DNA from: Immundisolibacteraceae bacterium
GTDB lineage: Bacteria > Pseudomonadota > Gammaproteobacteria > Immundisolibacterales > Immundisolibacteraceae
Direction: 5' to 3'
Length of the DNA stretch: 6,463 bases
Assembly: GCA_016763355.1 (NCBI GenBank)
Contig: JAESTY010000384.1
Location: 1 to 6,463 of the forward strand
Positions 1 through 5,473 of this stretch are shown here, in pieces. The position numbers and the translations under genes are program-made. Position 1 is the stretch's first letter. Each line of letters opens with the position of its first letter. The notes beneath the pieces were generated by a model. The model was not told the DNA's origin. It made no database searches and was given only the letters and a program-made list of their open reading frames with translations.

Positions 1-144
1 ACGAATAATAAACACTAAAAAGCCAGCAAGTGCACCAAATATCATTCGGCCCTTAACACTGGTTGCACCTGATACAGGATCAGTTAAAATGAAAAACGCG
101 CCTAACATGCAAGCACCATTAAACCAATGGAACATGGTAGATGG
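1..144 (-). other. RnfD-like C-terminal membrane segment at the end of the beta-helix frame
   Basis: Residues 416-463 of the open frame read as the late part of RnfD, an integral membrane subunit of the Rnf ferredoxin:NAD+ oxidoreductase. Key elements are FHWFNGACMLGAFF (a membrane helix), ILTDPVSGAT, KGRMIFGALAG and LVFIIR. The order and spacing match the family pattern GAFFIATDPV-x-AT-x-x-GR-x-IFGAL-x-G-x-LVYLIR as I recall it. The first two-thirds of RnfD, with its earlier helices and usual flavin-attachment threonine, are absent and replaced by the beta-helix protein. G+C is 49/120 in bases 1-120 and 71/120 in 181-300. However, 301-360 is also low (23/60), so composition does not fix the junction. 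Confidence 0.75.
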
Positions 145-1389
145 ATTGGTATCAGTAGTTGCGATCAGCACGTTGTTGATATCGACCTCAATCAACTCGG
201 CACCACCGCCACCGGTGGCCACGGTAATGCCGTGGTTTGCTACATTCAGGGCCACACTGTCCTGCAGCACCGCGCCGGTAACTGACTTGGCCGGAAAATT
301 AATATTGTTGTTTGTGACCTGAGAAGAGTTGCCAACCTCATATTTATAGCCATTACCGTGACTAAACAAAATAATGTTGCCGGTGATGGTGCTGCCAGTA
401 TTGTCATGCACAACGCCCAGAACATTAACCTGGTTTACATCATTATTCGGGTTGTTGGCGTTGATAACTCCGGACTCAGCGTTGTAAAGCGTATAGATAG
501 TTCCTTCCCAGTTACCGTTTGGATTACCTCCCGGGGCTGAGTAAGGGATATCACTATCGATGACGATCAGGTTTTGCAGATGGACGTCGGCAGAATTATA
601 GGTAGCGATCGCCGCTTCCGGGTCATTCTTGCAACCTGCAACCTCACTTGCACCATTCCAACCGCCGTCATGGCGTAATACAACTCGCCTGATAACAATG
701 TTGTCGGTATGAAAAATGGAGATGTTGTAACGCCCACCCAGACCGTAAGACCAACTATCTTCAATCAAAATGTGATGGGTTGGCTGCCAGTTTTGCGCCT
801 CGGTAACTCCCCTGCCGATAGCTAGGGTGGCAAAATTATTGCAGTTGCCCGCACCGCGAAATGCTGAACGTAAAATTTTGATGTGATGACCAACAATCGA
901 GACATTGGCACCATTACCAGCCCCCGCAGCCGGCGTGTTATCAATTTCATTAACCCATTTCAGCCCCTCGAACTGCAAATACTGTGGAGTAGTTGCAAGG
1001 CCATCAGAAGTCGATGGACTTCCCGCCGGCGCCGCTGTTAATGGCTGCAAATCCATTGGCTGCATGATGATTACGGTGCCATCAACTTCAGCTTTAATAA
1101 CGTTGTAGTTACCAATCGAGCCGTTGACGATATCGCTAGTAACCACCGCGTCGTTAGGGTCGCTGTATGTTCCCGGCTTAATCAGCATGGTATGGCCACC
1201 GCCAGCAGGCATCAACGCCCAGGCGGCCTTTAGAGTTTTCACCGCACCGCTCTGACCATCGTTAGCATCATTACCGTTAACCACATCAACGGTGATAGTA
1301 ACGGCGCGCAATGGCATCACCTGCACCAACAAGATTGTAAAAAAAATTACGGTTTTAAATCTACTTAACATTGGCGAAATTTTGATCAC
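1..1389 (-). CDS. Secreted right-handed beta-helix protein, in-frame with an RnfD-like C-terminal segment (3' end outside window)
   Basis: I translated this frame by hand; it stays open for 463 codons to the window edge. The chosen GTG start at 1389 has AGGGGG nine bases upstream. In-frame ATGs at 1371 (no ribosome site) and 1425 (AAGG three bases upstream) are alternatives. Residues 1-29 form a Sec signal peptide: basic SRFK, hydrophobic TVIFFTILLVQV, probable cleavage after PLRA. Residues 34-77 read VDVVNGNDANDG, then a KTLKAAW helix and an IKPGTY strand, the usual N-terminal cap of pectate-lyase-like beta-helix proteins. Rung-like repeats follow (HHIKILRSAF, HHILIEDSWS, DNIVIRRVVL, ADVHLQNLIVID), with cysteines at 183 and 253. 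These features suggest an exported carbohydrate-binding or carbohydrate-acting protein, but I see no identifiable catalytic set. From about residue 416 the sequence changes to an RnfD-like membrane segment. A promoter-like site lies upstream. The beta-helix call is firm; the fusion may be an artefact. Confidence 0.8.
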   Translation of the reverse strand, partial: MIKISPMLSRFKTVIFFTILLVQVMPLRAVTITVDVVNGNDANDGQSGAVKTLKAAWALMPAGGGHTMLIKPGTYSDPNDAVVTSDIVNGSIGNYNVIKAEVDGTVIIMQPMDLQPLTAAPAGSPSTSDGLATTPQYLQFEGLKWVNEIDNTPAAGAGNGANVSIVGHHIKILRSAFRGAGNCNNFATLAIGRGVTEAQNWQPTHHILIEDSWSYGLGGRYNISIFHTDNIVIRRVVLRHDGGWNGASEVAGCKNDPEAAIATYNSADVHLQNLIVIDSDIPYSAPGGNPNGNWEGTIYTLYNAESGVINANNPNNDVNQVNVLGVVHDNTGSTITGNIILFSHGNGYKYEVGNSSQVTNNNINFPAKSVTGAVLQDSVALNVANHGITVATGGGGAELIEVDINNVLIATTDTNPSTMFHWFNGACMLGAFFILTDPVSGATSVKGRMIFGALAGFLVFIIR

Positions 1390-1398
1390 AGGTGACCG

Positions 1399-1404
1399 CC
1401 CCCT
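1399..1404 (-). promoter_or_regulatory. Ribosome binding site deciding the GTG start of the beta-helix gene
   Basis: Read on the minus strand this is AGGGGG, followed by nine bases and GTG at 1389. The ATG at 1371 has no purine-rich element at a usable distance. The ATG at 1425 has only AAGG placed three bases away. The signal peptide works from any of these starts, so the choice rests on the ribosome site alone. Confidence 0.45.
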
Positions 1405-1449
1405 AGCAGCTTGAAATAAGTGCATCAACCTTACCGAACAAGGTTAGCA

Positions 1450-1479
1450 ATCACAATTCGACCGGTGAAAAACTGTCAA
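1450..1479 (-). promoter_or_regulatory. Sigma70-like promoter for the beta-helix gene
   Basis: On the minus strand a perfect -35 hexamer TTGACA (1479-1474) is followed by 18 bases and TGTGAT (1455-1450), which matches four of six positions of TATAAT. It lies about 60 bases before the GTG start and downstream of a weak terminator-like hairpin. This suggests that the beta-helix gene is a separate transcription unit from hemN and the glycosylase. The -10 is weak, so the call is tentative. Confidence 0.4.
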
Positions 1480-1490
1480 CAAACGGTTAG

Positions 1491-1512
1491 AAAATGACCT
1501 CTCAGTAGGTCA
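1491..1512 (-). terminator. Weak factor-independent terminator after the glycosylase gene
   Basis: Read on the minus strand, TGACCT, a six-base loop ACTGAG and AGGTCA form a perfect six-base-pair stem followed by TTTTCT. It lies 32 bases beyond the glycosylase stop codon. The stem is short and only half G/C, so termination may be partial. Confidence 0.35.
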
Positions 1513-1544
1513 CACCCCAAACAACGAAAGCTACCCGAAGCCAT

Positions 1545-2210
1545 TCAAGCTACCGATAGCGCTAGAATTTTACTAATCTGACACAGGGGTAGTTGGCTCT
1601 GCTCGGCCCAGGTATTAAACACAGCTTGCAACTGCTGCCTGGCCTTTTTGCTTTTCGGCTCGTTATCACAAAGACCTTCCCGCTTTAACGCCACCACAAC
1701 ATCCCTGGTTAACAAAAAAGTATCCCGACCTGCCATGCGCAAAAAATTAGCACCGGAACTACCGCCAAGCTGAGAGAACTGGTTTTGTAAGTCAGCCCAA
1801 AGGTCGACAATTTCACTGCCTGGCCACTCGGCAATATAACGGCCAAAACCTTCATATTCGCTACTAATGTCTACAAGCTGCTGCGCGTTTGACCTCACAG
1901 CCTGCAACTTACTCCAGTGGCGAATTAATCGAGCATCGCTAGCAAGTTGCTCCAACGCCTCATCATGCATAGCCGCAACGGCCAGCGGATCAAATTCGAA
2001 AAAAGCTGCTTCAAACGCCGGCCATTTGGCATCGACCATGCTGTGTTTGAGGCCAGCACGAAAAATCCGCAAACTCATCAAAGACAGGTAACGATCATCA
2101 CCACAGGCAATCAACTGCTCGGTACTAGCAGGCACTAACAGCTCAGACGCCAACTCATCCGCACCGATTCGACTGACCACATCCGTATGAATTTCCTCGA
2201 AATGACGCAT
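1545..2210 (-). CDS. DNA-3-methyladenine glycosylase I-like protein (Tag/HhH-GPD family)
   Basis: This 221-residue protein resembles the Pseudomonas-type branch of the Tag family, monofunctional DNA glycosylases that excise 3-methyladenine in base-excision repair. Recognisable blocks are DDRYLSLMSLRIFRAGL (38-54), KWPAFEAAF with FDP (62-75), ARLIRHWSKLQAVRSNA (93-109), LGGSSGANFLRMAGRDTFLLTRDV (148-171, the helix-hairpin-helix region ending in an RD pair) and PLCQISKILALS at the C-terminus. E. coli Tag binds zinc through an N-terminal Cys/His pair and a C-terminal H-x3-C motif. Neither is visible here, so this belongs to a zinc-free or divergent branch. GGTGGGG lies just before the ATG, only two bases from it. 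The start is 26 bases after the hemN stop, so the two are probably co-transcribed. The family call is firm; substrate range is inferred. Confidence 0.85.
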   Translation of the reverse strand: MRHFEEIHTDVVSRIGADELASELLVPASTEQLIACGDDRYLSLMSLRIFRAGLKHSMVDAKWPAFEAAFFEFDPLAVAAMHDEALEQLASDARLIRHWSKLQAVRSNAQQLVDISSEYEGFGRYIAEWPGSEIVDLWADLQNQFSQLGGSSGANFLRMAGRDTFLLTRDVVVALKREGLCDNEPKSKKARQQLQAVFNTWAEQSQLPLCQISKILALSVA

Positions 2211-2236
2211 AACCCCACCAAACCCTATGACTATTG

Positions 2237-3622
2237 CTATATAACTTTTGAAAAACGCTGCTCGGTCGCCTTCGGCAAATAACGATCAAACACCATACAG
2301 ATATTACGGATCAACAGCCGACCACCGGGTCGCACCTGAATAGACCTACTATCTACATCAAGTAAACCATCCTGCTGCATAGCCATTAACGCCTGAAGCT
2401 CATCGGCAAAATAATCGCCGAATTCAATATGATACTTTGCGCTAATCACAGCAAAATTGAGGGTGAAATTGCAGATCAACTGGGTGATCACATCCCGACG
2501 TAGCAGATCATCATCGGTTAGCTCTACCCCGCGAAATAACGGTACTTCGCCACGCTCTATGCGCTGATGATAATCCTCTAATCCCTTTTCATTCTGGCTA
2601 TAACTACGCCCGACCATGCCGATGCCGGTATTCCCCATGGCCACCAGGTCACACTCGGCGTGGGTGCTATAGCCCTGAAAATTCCGATACAGGGTGCCGT
2701 TATCCTGCGCAAGTGCCAACTCATCATCGGGCCTGGCAAAATGGTCCATGCCGATAAAACGATAGCCAGCTTCAAGCAACTGCTCGGTACTGCTTTTCAA
2801 TATCGCCAGCTTCTGCGCCGCAGACGGCAGGTCAGCATCCTTAATCTGTTTCTGCACCTTAAACATCTGCGGCATGTGGGCATAATTAAAAACCGATAGC
2901 CGGTCCGGACTAAGCTTGATCACTTCTGTCAGGGTCGCCGAGAAGCTCTCCCGAGTTTGATGTGGCAGACCATAAATCAGGTCGAGGCTAATCGAGTGAA
3001 AACCAGCGTCGCGGGCAGCATAAAAAATCTCCTGGGTCAGCTCCCAGGGCTGGATTCGATTAACCGCCTTTTGCACCGCCGGATCGATATCCTGCACGCC
3101 AAAACTAATCCGGTTAAAACCCAGATCACGCAGCTCACGAATACCCTGGGGATCGATCTCACGGGGGTCAATTTCTATCGAATACTCGCCGCTATCATCG
3201 CTATGTAAATTGAAATTTTCCGCCAACATACCCCACAACTGGGCGCGCTGACCACGATCAATATAGGTTGGCGTGCCACCGCCCCAGTGCAGTTGATCTA
3301 CCGGGCGGTTGCGATCAAACAGCGCACCCTGCAGCTCAATTTCTTTAAACAGATCAGCCAGATAAGGCACCGCCCGTTTGCGGTTCGCGGTGATAATTTT
3401 GTTGCAGGCACAGAAATAACAAACCGTATTGCAAAATGGAATATGCACATAGATCGACAACGGCCCACCTTGAGCATTGGTAGCCTCTACCTGCTGCAGA
3501 TACTGCTGTTCACCGAAGCCATCATGAAACTGCACCGCGGTCGGGTAGGAGGTATAGCGCGGACCACTCAGGTTGTAACGGGCGATCAACGCCTCATCGA
3601 ATATCTGCTCACTGTTCATCAT
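2237..3622 (-). CDS. hemN: Oxygen-independent coproporphyrinogen III dehydrogenase
   Basis: This cytoplasmic radical-SAM enzyme decarboxylates two propionate side chains of coproporphyrinogen III to give protoporphyrinogen IX in anaerobic or microaerobic heme synthesis. At 461 residues it is full length (E. coli HemN is about 457). Visible marks are the N-terminal RYTSYPTAVQFH (22-33), Y58, and the iron-sulfur signature C64-x3-C68-x2-C71 followed by C73, the CxxxCxxCxC pattern that separates HemN from HemW. Further marks are the SAM-binding GGGTP (114-118), SIEIDPREI (147-155), RISFGVQD (170-177) and a C-terminal HemN domain containing LLRRDVITQLICN. Two adjacent ATGs exist; AAGGG lies nine bases before the first, at 3622. 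I found no convincing FNR/Anr box upstream, although many relatives are oxygen-regulated. The glycosylase gene follows closely. Confidence 0.97.
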   Translation of the reverse strand: MMNSEQIFDEALIARYNLSGPRYTSYPTAVQFHDGFGEQQYLQQVEATNAQGGPLSIYVHIPFCNTVCYFCACNKIITANRKRAVPYLADLFKEIELQGALFDRNRPVDQLHWGGGTPTYIDRGQRAQLWGMLAENFNLHSDDSGEYSIEIDPREIDPQGIRELRDLGFNRISFGVQDIDPAVQKAVNRIQPWELTQEIFYAARDAGFHSISLDLIYGLPHQTRESFSATLTEVIKLSPDRLSVFNYAHMPQMFKVQKQIKDADLPSAAQKLAILKSSTEQLLEAGYRFIGMDHFARPDDELALAQDNGTLYRNFQGYSTHAECDLVAMGNTGIGMVGRSYSQNEKGLEDYHQRIERGEVPLFRGVELTDDDLLRRDVITQLICNFTLNFAVISAKYHIEFGDYFADELQALMAMQQDGLLDVDSRSIQVRPGGRLLIRNICMVFDRYLPKATEQRFSKVI

Positions 3623-3686
3623 TGATACACGCCCTTAGTCGCAATTTGGAGTAAACCTGATGGCCCCACACCACTAGAGATTTTTT

Positions 3687-3705
3687 TGAATAAGGTCTTT
3701 ATTCA
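3687..3705. promoter_or_regulatory. Perfect A/T-rich dyad upstream of hemN
   Basis: TGAATAA and TTATTCA form a perfect seven-base inverted repeat around GGTCT, between the lipoprotein stop and the hemN start, centred about 75 bases before hemN. It is not a terminator for the minus strand, because the sequence after it is a run of A, not T. It could be an operator for hemN or a transcript-end hairpin. It does not match the FNR/Anr consensus TTGAT-N4-ATCAA. Confidence 0.3.
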
Positions 3706-3718
3706 GCCTCAACGTATT

Positions 3719-3757
3719 TCTTAATCATGGTTCTTAATCATGGCTCTTAATCATGCC
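3719..3757 (+). repeat. Three tandem 13-base repeats over the lipoprotein stop codon
   Basis: Three consecutive 13-base units start at 3719, 3732 and 3745, all beginning TCTTAATCATG and differing only in the last two bases (GT, GC, CC). On the minus strand each unit carries ATGATTAAGA. The lipoprotein gene ends in the first unit it meets (codons KSHD, then TAA at 3736-3734), and the later copies lie beyond the stop. Because 13 is not a multiple of three, a gain or loss of units would change the reading frame of the tail. Confidence 0.85.
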
Positions 3758-4009
3758 CTGGCAAACCGCACTTTCGCGGTCTTTTTCACAACTGGTCAGG
3801 ATCATGCCGCAAGCCGATTCACCCATCTTCTGAATGCCTTCAAGCATACCTTTCATAGCGTCATTACTGACCTCAACCTTAGCTTCGGCCATTTGTGCCA
3901 TGCAGTCATCATAAGCCGCCTGCACCGGATCACTGCTACAGGAAGCCAAGCCCAAACCACCACTCATTAAAGCAACAACAGAAATCATTCGAATTCGTTT
4001 AACCAACAT
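3734..4009 (-). CDS. Small four-cysteine lipoprotein of unknown function
   Basis: This 91-residue protein has a clear lipoprotein signal: basic MLVKRIR, a short hydrophobic core, and the lipobox L21-A22-S23-C24. Serines follow the lipidated cysteine, with no Asp at +2, which under the usual rule predicts an outer-membrane destination. The mature part of about 67 residues has cysteines at 36, 67, 74 and 83, enough for two periplasmic disulfides, and a methionine-rich helical middle (DAMKGMLEGIQKMGESAC). I do not recognise the family. The start is well supported by AGGAG six bases before the ATG. It lies 111 bases upstream of hemN in the same direction, with a tandem repeat and a dyad between them, so co-transcription is possible but unproven. 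Confidence 0.8.
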   Translation of the reverse strand: MLVKRIRMISVVALMSGGLGLASCSSDPVQAAYDDCMAQMAEAKVEVSNDAMKGMLEGIQKMGESACGMILTSCEKDRESAVCQGMIKSHD

Positions 4010-4045
4010 GCAGGACTCCTAAAAAAACATAACCATTGCGAAATT

Positions 4046-4066
4046 GGCCGCATTGTCGCCGATTAA
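4046..4066 (+). repeat. First copy of an imperfect direct repeat in the divergent gap
   Basis: The blocks GGCC, CATTG and GCCGATTAA recur in the same order at 4200-4222, with small spacing differences. This copy lies 37 bases upstream of the lipoprotein ATG. The rest of the 238-base gap (4010-4247) shows no gene, no convincing promoter and no terminator. Confidence 0.3.
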
Positions 4067-4199
4067 CGACCCAAACAGGGGGACTATCTCTGAAAAACAT
4101 CCACCCACTCGATGCGGTAACCAACGCCGGTCAGTGTTATCTTGTCGCCCCTGAATAACCACCAGAGTGACCGCAAAACTAATCACTCTACCCACCTGC

Positions 4200-4222
4200 G
4201 GCCAACATTGCAGGCCGATTAA
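4200..4222 (+). repeat. Second copy of the imperfect direct repeat, upstream of the crotonase gene
   Basis: GGCC, CATTG and GCCGATTAA appear here as in 4046-4066, with two extra bases between blocks. It lies 25 bases before the crotonase ATG. Similar elements near both divergent genes could be regulator sites, but the match is short and may be chance. Confidence 0.3.
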
Positions 4223-4247
4223 TTTACATTTAGTGAGGAGCTAAACC

Positions 4248-5030
4248 ATGTCCGAAAGTACTGTGCTCTACCGCCGCGAAGGCAAAGTCACCATCATCAC
4301 CCTGAATCGCCCAGAAGCGATGAACTCCATGACCGTGTCGATGATGGAAAACCTCACCGCCGCCGTTAAACAGTTCGACAAAGACGACGATGCCTGGGTA
4401 GCGGTCCTCAATGGCAATGGCCGTAGTTTTTGTACCGGTGCTGATCTCAAAGAATCCCTTGGCCTGATCGAAGAAGACGCCGGCAACCTCTATGAATTGC
4501 CCAAAACCGGCATGGCCACCGTTACCGCCATTGCCAACTGCAAAAAACCCACTATCGCCGCCATTCATGGCCACACAGTGGCAGGCGGAATACTATTTGC
4601 TAACGCATGCGCGCTAATTGTGGCGGCTGAGTCGACTAAAATAGCCATGCCAGAGACCAAAGTGGGAATGCCTACTCTTGGTTTCCTGGACATGTGGAAG
4701 GTGGTCGGACCCCGCCGCTTTATGGAAATGGCCCTCACCGGCAGTAGCATTAACGCCCAAAAAGCCCTCGACTGGGGACTCGTCAATAAGGTTGTTGCTG
4801 ACGACACCCTATTAGACGAAGCCCTGGCAATGGCCAATAAAATTGCCAGCAACTCTCCTAAATCAGTTGCTGGTCATCTCAAGGCCGTTAAGCTGTCGAT
4901 CAAGTACAACAAGGAGTTACTCGAAGAGATGGCTACCGATATCTGGGACGATGTGGTCTATAGCGAAGATCTGCAGGAAGGCCTCAGATCCTTCGGTGAA
5001 AAGCGGGCGCCGGTCTGGAAAAATAAATAG
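4248..5030 (+). CDS. Enoyl-CoA hydratase/isomerase (crotonase) family protein, atypical active site
   Basis: A 260-residue cytosolic crotonase-fold protein, the usual family length, acting on an acyl-CoA thioester. It shows LNRPEAMNSM (19-28), the first oxyanion-hole block SFCTGADLKE (60-69) and the second block GHTVAGG (108-114). A PE follows, whose E136 aligns with the second catalytic Glu of rat enoyl-CoA hydratase (E164). The residue aligned with the first catalytic Glu (E144, normally in GGGxEL) is L116. The family's PGAGGTQRL loop is replaced by MPTLGFLDMW (141-150). Simple water addition is therefore doubtful; isomerase, hydrolase, lyase or another crotonase reaction is possible. The C-terminal helical region (LKAVK to APVWKNK) is intact. 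GAGGAG lies seven bases before the ATG. The gene ends just before a strong terminator and appears to be transcribed alone. Confidence 0.93.
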   Translation: MSESTVLYRREGKVTIITLNRPEAMNSMTVSMMENLTAAVKQFDKDDDAWVAVLNGNGRSFCTGADLKESLGLIEEDAGNLYELPKTGMATVTAIANCKKPTIAAIHGHTVAGGILFANACALIVAAESTKIAMPETKVGMPTLGFLDMWKVVGPRRFMEMALTGSSINAQKALDWGLVNKVVADDTLLDEALAMANKIASNSPKSVAGHLKAVKLSIKYNKELLEEMATDIWDDVVYSEDLQEGLRSFGEKRAPVWKNK

Positions 5031-5048
5031 GCAACTTTCGCTACAACG

Positions 5049-5086
5049 AAAAAGGGCGCTCCAGCGATAACTGGAGCGCCCTTTTT
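5049..5086. terminator. Strong bidirectional factor-independent terminator
   Basis: AAAAAGGGCGCTCCAG pairs perfectly with CTGGAGCGCCCTTTTT around a CGATAA loop: a 16-base-pair stem with an 11-pair G/C-rich core. The plus strand then carries seven T, and the minus strand five T. It sits between the convergent crotonase (stop at 5030) and DUF1330 (stop at 5112) genes and can serve both. Confidence 0.95.
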
Positions 5087-5111
5087 TTAGTCTGTTATTC
5101 AGACCAGGGCA

Positions 5112-5396
5112 TCACTCTTCGTAAAGAGTAAAAACACCCTCTGCCGCTTCATTCCTAAGCGGAACCAACTGCTGATATTCATCTGAATCCCACCAGGTCC
5201 GAAAAGTAGCCTCATCTGGGAATCGAAACACCACCAGCCCACCATCGGCCGTGGAGCCCGCAAGATCAGCCAATTTTTTTCCTTTCGCTAACAGCTCACC
5301 ACCTACCGCCCGCGCCATTGGCCCTGAAGCCTCACGGTACTGAGCCAGCTTATCGGCATCCTTAACCTTCATACTGGCAACTAATATCACACTCAT
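5112..5396 (-). CDS. DUF1330 family protein
   Basis: This 94-residue protein matches the DUF1330 pattern, a small dimeric alpha/beta-barrel (ferredoxin-like) fold. An N-terminal strand (VILVASMKV) leads to a helix (DADKLAQYREASGPMARAVG), then GGELLAKG, a strand with VVFRFPDEATFRTWWDSDEYQQLVPLR, and a final strand (GVFTLYEE). No biochemical role is established for the family as a whole; members often lie near catabolic enzymes. Length and start are normal, with AAGGGA seven bases before the ATG. It lies downstream of the DapA-like gene on the same strand, but a clear terminator separates them. It therefore depends on read-through or a promoter that I cannot identify. Its own end is served by the shared terminator at 5049-5086. 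Confidence 0.9.
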   Translation of the reverse strand: MSVILVASMKVKDADKLAQYREASGPMARAVGGELLAKGKKLADLAGSTADGGLVVFRFPDEATFRTWWDSDEYQQLVPLRNEAAEGVFTLYEE

Positions 5397-5416
5397 CTGC
5401 TCATCCCTTAATCATC

Positions 5417-5461
5417 AAAAAACTGACGACTGATTCAGGGCTTAAAGCCTAAATCAGTCGT
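5417..5461 (-). terminator. Factor-independent terminator after the DapA-like gene
   Basis: On the minus strand ACGACTGATT pairs with AATCAGTCGT (ten pairs), extended through a small internal loop by GGC/GCC around a TTTAA tip. CAG and six T follow. It starts 13 bases after the DapA-like stop and ends before the DUF1330 ribosome site, so it should separate the two transcripts, at least in part. Confidence 0.85.
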
Positions 5462-5473
5462 TAACTAACTCGT

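Noticed and set aside
60..85. DPVSGAT in the RnfD-like part matches the flavin-transferase motif D-x-x-S/T-G-A-T.
   Set aside because: The known covalent-flavin threonine of RnfD lies earlier in the protein, in the part missing here. This TDPV-x-AT stretch is a conserved late loop of the family, so the match is probably coincidental.
89..540. Two short plus-strand frames (77 and 60 codons) in the left region.
   Set aside because: Both are antisense to the continuous beta-helix frame, which has a signal peptide and recognisable repeats.
3287..3625. A 112-codon plus-strand open frame opposite the start of hemN.
   Set aside because: It lies wholly antisense to strongly conserved hemN sequence and shows no recognisable domain or ribosome site.
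3687..3705. The dyad upstream of hemN as a terminator for the lipoprotein gene.
   Set aside because: On the minus strand it is followed by A, not T, so it lacks the U-tract a factor-independent terminator needs.
3623..3733. FNR/Anr box expected for an oxygen-independent heme gene.
   Set aside because: No TTGAT-N4-ATCAA-like palindrome was found by eye; only single half-site-like TTGAT occurrences.
4141..4230. Candidate promoters upstream of the crotonase gene (TTGTCG at 4142, TTGCAG at 4208).
   Set aside because: Neither has an acceptable -10 at 16-18 bases, and the second would place the start on the ribosome site.
4230..4574. A 114-codon minus-strand frame opposite the crotonase gene, rich in Gly and Phe.
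   Set aside because: It is antisense to a confident crotonase gene, and its composition is what codon-biased antisense reading gives.
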